From Alphaproteobacteria bacterium (GTDB taxonomy: Bacteria; Pseudomonadota; Alphaproteobacteria; SMXP01): a stretch of 6,882 nucleotides of DNA. A program made the translations under genes and the position numbers. The stretch is taken from assembly GCA_028280675.1 (NCBI GenBank), contig JANQLI010000196.1, positions 1-6,882 of the forward strand. The letters run 5' to 3'. Shown here in pieces: positions 1 through 4,814 of this stretch (positions are counted from its first letter, which is position 1; each line of letters starts with the position of its first letter). The notes beneath the pieces are model-generated. The model had not been told where the DNA came from and made no database searches. It saw only the letters and a list, made by a program, of their open reading frames with translations.

Positions 1-1125
1 ACAGGAGATGGCGGCGCCATGGTTTTGCGGGCGGGGCTTGGGTTGCAGGATCTCGAATTTGTGCAATTCCACCCGACCGGGATTTACGGTGCCGGTGTAT
101 TGATCACCGAAGGCGCGCGCGGGGAAGGCGGTTATCTTGTGAACTCCGAAGGCGAGCGTTTCATGGAACGCTATGCGCCATCGGCGAAAGATCTCGCCTC
201 ACGTGATGTGGTCTCCCGGTCCATCACCATTGAAATTCGCGAAGGCCGCGGGGTTGGTCCGGAAAAAGATCACATGTTCTTGCACCTTGATCATTTGGAC
301 CCGGATGTTTTGGCGGAGCGTCTCCCCGGTATTTCGGAATCGGCGAAAATTTTCGCTGGGGTCGATGTCACTAAAGAACCGATCCCGATTATTCCGACCG
401 TGCATTATAATATGGGCGGTATCCCGACCAATTATCACGGCGAAGTCGTCACCTTGAAAGACGGCAACCCGGATGCTGTGGTGCCGGGCCTCATGGCCGT
501 TGGCGAAGCGGCCTGTGTGTCGGTGCATGGCGCGAACCGTCTCGGCTCCAATTCGCTGATTGACCTTGTGGTGTTCGGCCGGGCAGCAGGCTTGCGTGTT
601 GCCGAAACGGTGAAAGCGGGCGCTAAGCAACCGGATCTCAAAGGGGATGCGGGACAAAACGCATTGGAGCGTCTCGATGGCATGCGGCATGCCTCTGGTA
701 GCACGCCAACCGCCGAGCTGCGCCTTAATATGCAGAAGGTGATGCAAAACAATTGCGCCGTGTTCCGCACAGGTGAGGTGCTTGAAGAGGGCCGCGGCTT
801 AATCCGCGACGTCTTTACCGCGAAAGACGACATGCATGTCACAGATCGCAGTATGGTGTGGAACTCAGATCTTGTGGAAAGCCTTGAGTTCGACAATCTG
901 ATTGGACAAGCGGTTGTGACCATGGAGTCGGCGGCAAACCGCACCGAAAGCCGCGGGGCCCATGCCCGCGAAGATTATGCGGACCGCGATGATGCCAACT
1001 GGATGAAACACACGTTGGCGGCCATTGATGACAAGGGCAATGTCAGCATTGATTATCGTCCTGTGCACGACTACACGCTGACCAATGAAATGGACTATAT
1101 TCAGCCCAAAGCGCGGGTTTACTAA
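1..1125 (+). CDS. sdhA: Succinate dehydrogenase flavoprotein subunit (5'-truncated)
   Basis: Catalytic subunit of respiratory complex II: oxidises succinate to fumarate on FAD and passes electrons to SdhB at the cytoplasmic face of the membrane. The reading frame is open from base 1; 374 codons are present, so about 220 N-terminal residues of a usual ~595 are missing, including the dinucleotide-binding glycines and the histidine that carries FAD covalently. Visible family motifs are FHPTGIYG (bases 67-90), TEGARGEGG, the ASRDVVSR segment whose Arg (202-204) matches the catalytic arginine, PTVHYNMGG with a substrate-binding His (403-405), and SVHGANRLGSNS with the second substrate Arg (538-540). 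The C-terminal helical domain has NRTESRGAHAREDY and ends YRPVHDYTL...KARVY. It is followed by sdhB after 17 nt, as expected for one operon; sdhC and sdhD presumably lie upstream. The in-frame ATG at 19 is internal, not a start. No lesions seen. Confidence 0.98.
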   Translation, partial: TGDGGAMVLRAGLGLQDLEFVQFHPTGIYGAGVLITEGARGEGGYLVNSEGERFMERYAPSAKDLASRDVVSRSITIEIREGRGVGPEKDHMFLHLDHLDPDVLAERLPGISESAKIFAGVDVTKEPIPIIPTVHYNMGGIPTNYHGEVVTLKDGNPDAVVPGLMAVGEAACVSVHGANRLGSNSLIDLVVFGRAAGLRVAETVKAGAKQPDLKGDAGQNALERLDGMRHASGSTPTAELRLNMQKVMQNNCAVFRTGEVLEEGRGLIRDVFTAKDDMHVTDRSMVWNSDLVESLEFDNLIGQAVVTMESAANRTESRGAHAREDYADRDDANWMKHTLAAIDDKGNVSIDYRPVHDYTLTNEMDYIQPKARVY

Positions 1126-1142
1126 GAGAGGTCTTTGAAGAC

Positions 1143-1934
1143 ATGGTTGAATTATCCCTTCCGAAAAATAGCCGCGTCCAACAAGGCAAAACTTGGGAAG
1201 CGCCGGAAGCAAAAGACACCAAGCTAGCGAACATCAAAGTGTTCAAGGTCTATCGCTGGTCGCCGGACGATGATGATAACCCGCGCGTCGATTCCTACGA
1301 AGTCGATATGGACACATGCGGTCCCATGGTGCTGGACGGGCTGATTAAAATCAAAAACGAAATCGATCCCACACTGACCTTCCGCCGGTCTTGCCGTGAA
1401 GGTGTGTGTGGGTCGTGCGCCATGAATATTGATGGCCGCAACACATTGGCTTGCACCAAAGGGATTGATGAGATTAAAGGCGATGTTGCGGTTTACCCGC
1501 TTCCCCATATGGAAGTGGTGAAAGACCTGGTGCCAGACCTCACTAATTTTTATGCGCAATACGCATCCATTGAACCGTGGCTGCACACCGACACACCGGA
1601 ACCTGAAAAAGAATGGAAGCAATCGCAAGAGGATCGCGAAGTTCTTGATGGACTTTATGAATGTATTCTCTGTGCGTCATGCTCCACATCCTGTCCATCG
1701 TATTGGTGGAATGGTGATCGGTATTTGGGCCCGGCTGTCTTGTTGCAAGCCTATCGCTGGCTGGTCGATAGCCGCGATGAAGCCACAGGCGATCGCTTGG
1801 ATAATTTGGAAGACCCCTTCCGGCTTTATCGCTGTCACACGATCATGAATTGCACTAATACCTGTCCGAAGGGCCTGAACCCGGCCAAAGCCATCGCCAA
1901 TATCAAAAAGATGATGGTCGAGCGGAACGTTTAA
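1143..1934 (+). CDS. sdhB: Succinate dehydrogenase iron-sulfur subunit
   Basis: Electron-transfer subunit of complex II, carrying electrons from SdhA through three Fe-S clusters to ubiquinone. The product has 263 residues, normal for the alphaproteobacterial/mitochondrial type. Cys84, 89, 92 and 104 (CREGVCGSC...C) bind [2Fe-2S]. Cys174, 177, 180 and 241 bind [4Fe-4S]. Cys184, 231 and 237 bind [3Fe-4S]. By alignment to the E. coli protein (offset 25), the quinone-site residues Pro185, Trp188, Trp189, His232 and Ile234 are all kept. The N-terminus carries about 25 residues more than E. coli SdhB, which is usual in alphaproteobacteria. The ATG at 1143 is preceded by GAGAGG (1126-1131), a Shine-Dalgarno sequence that begins right after the sdhA stop. 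It is the last gene of its operon in view: a repeat-rich gap with a terminator-like hairpin follows. Identification is secure; every cluster ligand is present. Confidence 0.98.
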   Translation: MVELSLPKNSRVQQGKTWEAPEAKDTKLANIKVFKVYRWSPDDDDNPRVDSYEVDMDTCGPMVLDGLIKIKNEIDPTLTFRRSCREGVCGSCAMNIDGRNTLACTKGIDEIKGDVAVYPLPHMEVVKDLVPDLTNFYAQYASIEPWLHTDTPEPEKEWKQSQEDREVLDGLYECILCASCSTSCPSYWWNGDRYLGPAVLLQAYRWLVDSRDEATGDRLDNLEDPFRLYRCHTIMNCTNTCPKGLNPAKAIANIKKMMVERNV

Positions 1935-1948
1935 TTAATAGAAAATGG

Positions 1949-2018
1949 CCTCCCCCTTGATGGGTAAGACCGGCGCTTTGGCGTCGGGTGGGGGTGTTAA
2001 TTCATATCCCCCTCACCC
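1949..2018. repeat. REP-like dispersed repeat, first module
   Basis: This GC-rich segment begins CCTCCCCCTTGATGGG and ends GGGTGGGGGTG followed by CCCCCTCACCC, a composition typical of extragenic palindromic repeats scattered through alphaproteobacterial genomes. Two hairpins can be drawn. Arms 1970-1976 (CCGGCGC) and 1981-1987 (GCGTCGG) pair over 7 bp with one G-U around a TTTG loop. Arms 1986-1994 (GGGTGGGGG) and 2008-2018 (CCCCCTCACCC) pair over 9 bp with extra unpaired bases on the right arm. The two folds share bases and exclude each other. Membership of a genome-wide family is inferred from resemblance; copy number cannot be seen here. Confidence 0.6.
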
Positions 2019-2087
2019 AGCTCAGACTAAGTTCAAACATACGTTTTCACTAAGTCTTCGCGTCCCTCTCCCGCCAGGGGAGAGGGC
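2008..2087. repeat. REP-like dispersed repeat, second module
   Basis: The segment has the common layout CCCCCTCACCC - variable middle - CCCTCTCCC - short loop - GGGAGAGGG found in many proteobacterial extragenic repeats. The middle part (2019-2063) carries the direct repeat ACTAAGT (2026-2032 and 2049-2055) and a weak AGACT/AGTCT pairing (2024-2028 with 2053-2057). The right end is a perfect 9-bp hairpin, listed separately as a possible terminator. It abuts and slightly overlaps the first module, so the two may be one composite element. Confidence 0.6.
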
Positions 2088-2091
2088 TTTT
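2064..2091 (+). terminator. Possible rho-independent terminator for the sdh operon
   Basis: A perfect 9-bp stem, CCCTCTCCC (2064-2072) with GGGAGAGGG (2078-2086), closes a 5-nt loop GCCAG and is followed by C and four T (2088-2091). It lies 130 bp after the sdhB stop on the sdh strand. The stem is strong and the T-tract short, so termination is plausible but not certain; the same hairpin is also the end of a REP-like repeat, and such repeats can serve as terminators or as RNA 3'-end protectors. Confidence 0.5.
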
Positions 2092-2151
2092 AATTGTGTC
2101 ACCTTGTGTGTGTTTGCAATAAATATTCCTTATACGGAAGCTTATCTTTGT

Positions 2152-2175
2152 GCAGTATGGAATCGCGCCATACGC
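2152..2175. repeat. Hairpin: GTATGG/CCATAC inverted repeat
   Basis: GC-A-GTATGG (2152-2160) pairs with CCATACGC (2168-2175) over 8 bp with one bulged A and a 7-nt loop AATCGCG. No T-run follows. Role unknown; it may belong to the same cluster of extragenic structures as its neighbours. Confidence 0.4.
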
Positions 2176-2189
2176 GGCAACATAAAGAG

Positions 2190-2219
2190 CCCCTCTCGCT
2201 GTGGCGGCAGCGCGAGGGG
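2190..2219. repeat. Strong imperfect hairpin CCCCTCTCGCTG/CAGCGCGAGGGG
   Basis: Twelve-base arms at 2190-2201 and 2208-2219 pair with a single T-C mismatch around the loop TGGCGG. It is followed by ACTGTTTC rather than a T-run, and a six-T run appears only at 2252-2257, about 33 nt later, so it is not a classic terminator in either direction. It could be another REP-like unit, a backup transcription stop, or an mRNA structure. Confidence 0.55.
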
Positions 2220-2293
2220 ACTGTTTCATTCGCGATACTTTACGTTTCGCCTTTTTTAACGATCCAGGTGACTTTTGCAGTCTCACCTTTCTG

Positions 2294-2327
2294 TGACGCG
2301 CTTGATGTGGCTTTTCGCCATGCGTCA
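2294..2327. repeat. Two-part hairpin TGACGC/GCGTCA with inner TGGC/GCCA
   Basis: The outer stem TGACGC (2294-2299) pairs with GCGTCA (2322-2327). The inner stem TGGC (2308-2311) pairs with GCCA (2317-2320) around TTTTC. The two are separated by an asymmetric internal loop (8 nt against 1 nt). It lies just upstream of the proposed promoter of the aldehyde dehydrogenase gene, so it could be a regulator site or a chance structure. Low confidence in function. Confidence 0.3.
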
Positions 2328-2330
2328 ATG

Positions 2331-2359
2331 CCAACACATTAGTGATGTTCTGATATAGT
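2331..2359 (+). promoter_or_regulatory. Candidate extended -10 promoter of the aldehyde dehydrogenase gene
   Basis: TATAGT (2354-2359) matches the -10 consensus at five of six positions and is preceded by TG-A, giving the extended -10 form TGATATAGT. Seventeen bases upstream, CCAACA (2331-2336) is only a weak -35, which an extended -10 can tolerate. Predicted transcription would begin near 2366, inside the palindrome at 2362-2379, and leave a leader of about 130 nt before the ATG at 2495. This is a motif call only. Confidence 0.4.
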
Positions 2360-2361
2360 GA

Positions 2362-2379
2362 CTGTGACCGGTGTCACAG
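2362..2379. promoter_or_regulatory. Perfect CRP-type palindrome
   Basis: CTGTGACCGGTGTCACAG has 7-bp perfect arms, and its core TGTGA-N6-TCACA (2363-2378) is the exact consensus of the CRP/Vfr type. It is centred close to the predicted transcription start of the aldehyde dehydrogenase gene; a bound regulator there would be expected to repress. Which regulator binds is not visible; a GntR- or TetR-type protein could also use such a site. A further CTGTGAC half-site lies at 2291-2297. Confidence 0.55.
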
Positions 2380-2385
2380 AAAGGG

Positions 2386-2404
2386 CTATTGGGTTTTCCA
2401 ATAG
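2386..2404. promoter_or_regulatory. Second perfect palindrome, ATTGG-N5-CCAAT core
   Basis: CTATTGGGTTTTCCAATAG has 7-bp perfect arms around GTTTT, 6 bp after the CRP-type site. In DNA it fits the T-N11-A dyad of LysR-type operators; in RNA it would be a 7-bp hairpin within the 5' leader of the aldehyde dehydrogenase mRNA. No T-run follows, so it is not an obvious terminator. The function is not known. Confidence 0.45.
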
Positions 2405-2481
2405 GCGAACAGGGTATGAAAGGGGGTGGCGTTGAGAGAGGGGCTTGGCATGATCACCTTCCAAACGCAAAACGATAACGT

Positions 2482-2486
2482 AAGGA
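2482..2486 (+). promoter_or_regulatory. Ribosome binding site that decides the aldehyde dehydrogenase start
   Basis: AAGGA stands 8 nt before the ATG at 2495, a near-ideal Shine-Dalgarno spacing. It overlaps the in-frame ATG at 2486, which therefore cannot use it. An alternative in-frame ATG at 2450 has AGAGGGG (2437-2443) 6 nt upstream, so a product 15 residues longer is possible. Confidence 0.65.
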
Positions 2487-2494
2487 TGTCTGTG

Positions 2495-3916
2495 ATGACG
2501 AACCTGCAAGCCCGTAACCCCTATACCGGAGAATGGGATTATACCTTCGAAGCCGCATCGCCTGCTGATGTGAAAGCAACCTGTGACCGGGTGCGCGCCA
2601 ATCAACCTGCTTGGGAAGCAGCTGGGCTTGAGGCACGCATTGCGGTGCTCGATGCATTTGCTAGTGTTTGTGAGAAAAATTTCGATGCGATCTATGACGC
2701 CCTTAAAACCGATACAGGCCGGGCGATGATTGCGCAATATGAAGCCGGTATGATCCGCGGCGTGCTCGAACGCTTGACCGATGATTGCCGTCAGATGTTA
2801 GCTGACCCGCCTGCGCGCCCAACCATGGGGCCAGGTATCGAAGGCAGCGGGCAATGGGTGGCTTATGGTGTGCTCGGCAATATTTCGCCGTGGAATTTTC
2901 CCTTGATTTTATCTTTGGTCGATACGTTCCCGGCGCTGCTGAGCGGGAATGCGGCTGTGATCAAGCCGAGTGAAGTGACCCCGCGCTGGGTCGCCCCCTT
3001 CCTTGACTGTATCAAACAAGTTCCTGAGCTTTATAACGTGTTCGATATTGTGTGTGGGGCTGGCGATGTCGGTGCGGAATTGATCAATCATGTGGATGTG
3101 ATCGCCTTTACGGGGTCGGTGAAGACGGGGCGTATCGTGGCGGAAGCTTGCGCGAAAAATTTCATTCCGTGCTTTACTGAACTTGGCGGCAAAGACCCGG
3201 CTATCGTTTTGGAGTCGGCGAATATTGACGCAGCCACATCAGGTGTGTTGCGGGCCTCTGTCGCAGCAACCGGTCAAGCCTGTCAATCCCTTGAGCGTGT
3301 CTATGTCGCCGCGCCGGTCTATGACGCGTTTGTCGAGAAGATCGTGGCTAAAGCGGGTGAAGTGACACTCAACACCCATCAACTCGAACAAGGACATATC
3401 GGTCCGCTGATTTTTGAAAAGCAAGCAGAGACTATCCAAAGTCATCTCGATGATGCGTTAGCCAAGGGCGCAAAGGTCCTGCATGGCGGGGAAATCATCA
3501 ACCAAGGCGGCCTCTGGATTGAGCCAACAATTTTGGTTGATGTCACCCAAAATATGAAGGTGATTACCGACGAAACCTTCGGTCCCGTGATACCCATCAC
3601 AAAGTTTGATAAAGTGGAAGACGCCATCGCCATGGCGAATGATACGGTTTATGGCCTAAGTGGGTCCGTCTATGGCGATACTGAGGATGCCATGCCCATT
3701 GCGCGTCAAATGAATGGCGGTGCAATCTCCATCAACGATGGGTCACTCACAGCCTTTGTGCATGATGTGGAGTCGGAAGTCTTCGGTCTTTCGGGCATGG
3801 GCGGAACGCGCTTTGGTCCTGAAGGGGTGCGCCGTTTTGTGCGCCGCAAAGCGATCCTCAACAACACATTCGGCCCGCTGGATGTCAATGGCGAGCCTGT
3901 GCCGTTGAGCAGTTAG
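2495..3916 (+). CDS. NAD(P)-dependent aldehyde dehydrogenase family protein
   Basis: Soluble enzyme oxidising an aldehyde to a carboxylic acid with NAD(P)+; substrate not predictable. The chosen ATG gives 473 residues, a normal ALDH length, beginning MTNLQARNPYTGE. Visible motifs are SPWNFPL with the oxyanion Asn134, IKPSE with coenzyme-binding Lys157, the FTGSVKTG coenzyme loop (205-212), the general base Glu229 in ELGGKD, the catalytic Cys263 in GQACQS (codon 3281-3283), DETFGPV with Glu360, and NDTVYGLS. The C-terminus has GMGGTRFGPEGVRRFVRRKA, which I associate with a group of proteobacterial ALDHs close to the succinate-semialdehyde/aryl-aldehyde branch. An open frame runs back to a GTG at 2426; starts at 2426, 2450 and 2486 are less likely. 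It stands alone with its own promoter region and two palindromes upstream, and meets the convergent cysE after 7 bp. Family certain, subfamily uncertain. Confidence 0.93.
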   Translation: MTNLQARNPYTGEWDYTFEAASPADVKATCDRVRANQPAWEAAGLEARIAVLDAFASVCEKNFDAIYDALKTDTGRAMIAQYEAGMIRGVLERLTDDCRQMLADPPARPTMGPGIEGSGQWVAYGVLGNISPWNFPLILSLVDTFPALLSGNAAVIKPSEVTPRWVAPFLDCIKQVPELYNVFDIVCGAGDVGAELINHVDVIAFTGSVKTGRIVAEACAKNFIPCFTELGGKDPAIVLESANIDAATSGVLRASVAATGQACQSLERVYVAAPVYDAFVEKIVAKAGEVTLNTHQLEQGHIGPLIFEKQAETIQSHLDDALAKGAKVLHGGEIINQGGLWIEPTILVDVTQNMKVITDETFGPVIPITKFDKVEDAIAMANDTVYGLSGSVYGDTEDAMPIARQMNGGAISINDGSLTAFVHDVESEVFGLSGMGGTRFGPEGVRRFVRRKAILNNTFGPLDVNGEPVPLSS

Positions 3917-3923
3917 GGGCGTC

Positions 3924-4616
3924 TCAGACTTTTTCTGATGGATCTGTTTTTTGCTGCGCCGCAAGTTTGTCTTCAAGCTCGGCAATGCGTATTTGCAGTT
4001 CTTGCAAGCTTGTATGAAGTTCAGTGACGAGCGCGGCTTCCGCATCTTCCATTTCTTTTACCGGTGTTCCGTACGCATCGAAGCATTTGCCGTCACGCAG
4101 TTCGGCTGTTTTCACGATGCGTCCAGGGATGCCGATCACTGTGGCGCAAGGCGGGACTTCTTTTAGTACAACCGAGTTTGCGCCGATCCGTGCATTCTTG
4201 CCGATCGTAAAGGGGCCTAAAACTTGCGCGCCCGACCCGACAATCACATTGTCTTCCAAGGTGGGATGGCGCTTGCCTTTCTCAAGTGTTGTCCCGCCCA
4301 ACGTTACCCCTTGATAGAGCGTGACGTCATCGCCAATCTCAGCGGTTTCCCCGATGACCACACCCGTGCCATGATCAATAAACAAGCGTTTGCCAATCGT
4401 CGCGCCAGGGTGAATTTCAATGCCGGTAAACCACCTGCTTAGCGCGCTGACAATACGTGCGAATGTGTACCACTTCGCTCTATACAGACGATGGGACACG
4501 CGATGCCATAACAGGGCATGAAACCCTGGATAGGTGAAGATGACCTCTGCTGCGCTGCGCACGGCAGGATCTCGATCAACATAGGAACTTATTTCATCGC
4601 GTAAACGATCAAACAT
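3924..4616 (-). CDS. cysE: Serine O-acetyltransferase, EpsC/CysE type
   Basis: Transfers acetyl from acetyl-CoA to serine, giving O-acetylserine for CysK. From the ATG at 4616 the product is 230 residues beginning MFDRLRDEI. It has an alpha-helical N-terminal domain with YPGFHALLWHRVSHRLY (about 29-45), then a left-handed beta-helix of hexapeptide repeats (about 67-165). Catalytic-type residues are His82 in IDHGTGVVIGE and His117 in KRHPT, with IHPGA at 68-72; GIPGRIVK closes the helix. A heptad-like segment (about 192-218) suggests a C-terminal coiled coil, and the chain ends EKV, not in isoleucine. The frame stays open to an ATG at 4769 (281 residues) with another at 4733. I reject these because neither has a Shine-Dalgarno sequence, the added codons use many ACA/AGA/ATA, and the 4733 ATG overlaps a consensus -10 box. 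The 4616 ATG also lacks a good ribosome site. Divergent from cysK; epsC is an equally valid name. Confidence 0.9.
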   Translation of the reverse strand: MFDRLRDEISSYVDRDPAVRSAAEVIFTYPGFHALLWHRVSHRLYRAKWYTFARIVSALSRWFTGIEIHPGATIGKRLFIDHGTGVVIGETAEIGDDVTLYQGVTLGGTTLEKGKRHPTLEDNVIVGSGAQVLGPFTIGKNARIGANSVVLKEVPPCATVIGIPGRIVKTAELRDGKCFDAYGTPVKEMEDAEAALVTELHTSLQELQIRIAELEDKLAAQQKTDPSEKV

Positions 4617-4723
4617 GGATTTTGGCTCTGTCGCTTTAGCTCTTGTTGTGTTGTCGTGATCTGGCTTTAGAAATTCTGTTGTCAAATCGGTGATTTGCGG
4701 CTTCTCCAGATCGTGATTCAACC

Positions 4724-4738
4724 ATATAAACATTATAT
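4724..4738. repeat. AT-rich perfect palindrome between cysE and cysK
   Basis: ATATAA-ACA-TTATAT is a perfect 6-3-6 inverted repeat. It presents -10-like hexamers on both strands: TATAAA (4725-4730) on plus and TATAAT (4737-4732) on minus. It may be a shared promoter core for the divergent pair, but a matching -35 is clear only for the minus strand. Confidence 0.45.
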
Positions 4739-4760
4739 CAGAAGCTTCAATGCACGTCAT
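4732..4760 (-). promoter_or_regulatory. Candidate sigma-70 promoter of cysE
   Basis: On the minus strand ATGACG (4760-4755, four of six to the -35 consensus) is followed after exactly 17 bp by a perfect TATAAT (4737-4732). Transcription would start near 4725, leaving a leader of roughly 110 nt before the ATG at 4616. If this is the promoter, starts at 4769, 4760 and 4733 would lie outside the mRNA, which supports the shorter reading frame. No equally good promoter was found for cysK on the plus strand. Confidence 0.55.
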
Positions 4761-4802
4761 CGTGATCATCGTGAAGTGTTAAAGCAATCATTATCCGTAC
4801 TT

Positions 4803-4807
4803 AGGAG
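4803..4807 (+). promoter_or_regulatory. Ribosome binding site of cysK
   Basis: AGGAG lies 7 nt before the ATG at 4815, an ideal Shine-Dalgarno sequence. It fixes the start of cysK there, although the frame stays open back to a TTG at 4695 and further upstream codons have no such signal. Confidence 0.8.
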
Positions 4808-4814
4808 CGAGTTC

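Larger units (their letters stand above)
1935..2494. other. 560-bp intergenic region rich in inverted repeats
   Basis: No convincing gene lies between sdhB and the aldehyde dehydrogenase. The short open frames here (for example 1945-2259 plus, 2050-2337 minus) encode low-complexity or unfamiliar peptides that follow the hairpin repeats. The stretch holds, in order, two REP-like elements (1949-2018 and 2008-2087), the second ending in a terminator-like hairpin, three further hairpins (2152-2175, 2190-2219, 2294-2327), a candidate promoter (2331-2359), two perfect palindromes (2362-2379, 2386-2404) and the ribosome binding site of the next gene. It is much longer than the other gaps in the window (7 to 198 bp). 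Confidence 0.8.
4710..4774. repeat. Three copies of ATCGTGA in the cysE-cysK gap
   Basis: CATCGTGA occurs twice with a 9-bp period (4758-4765 and 4767-4774), and ATCGTGAT occurs once more at 4710-4717. The tandem pair overlaps the proposed -35 of cysE, and the single copy lies downstream of its start. Such spacing is what a repressor or LysR-type sulfur regulator might use, but short repeats arise by chance and no regulator is identified. Confidence 0.3.

Noticed and set aside
199..747. 182-codon open frame on the minus strand inside sdhA
   Set aside because: It lies wholly antisense to a well-conserved sdhA coding region, its peptide matches no family I know, and it is explained by the codon pattern of sdhA.
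2252..2257. Run of six T as a terminator tail
   Set aside because: The only stem right before it is GCGA/TCGC (4 bp, 11-nt loop), and the strong hairpin ends 33 nt upstream, too far for a classic terminator.
1945..2259. 104-codon open frame on the plus strand after sdhB
   Set aside because: It runs through REP-like hairpins, has no ribosome binding site at its start and encodes an unfamiliar peptide of repeat-derived sequence.
2050..2337. 95-codon open frame on the minus strand in the intergenic region
   Set aside because: Its sequence is made of the hairpin arms and no Shine-Dalgarno sequence or family motif is visible.
4695..4814. N-terminal extension of cysK from TTG at 4695
   Set aside because: The ATG at 4815 has an ideal AGGAG and matches the family start; the extension overlaps the divergent promoter region.
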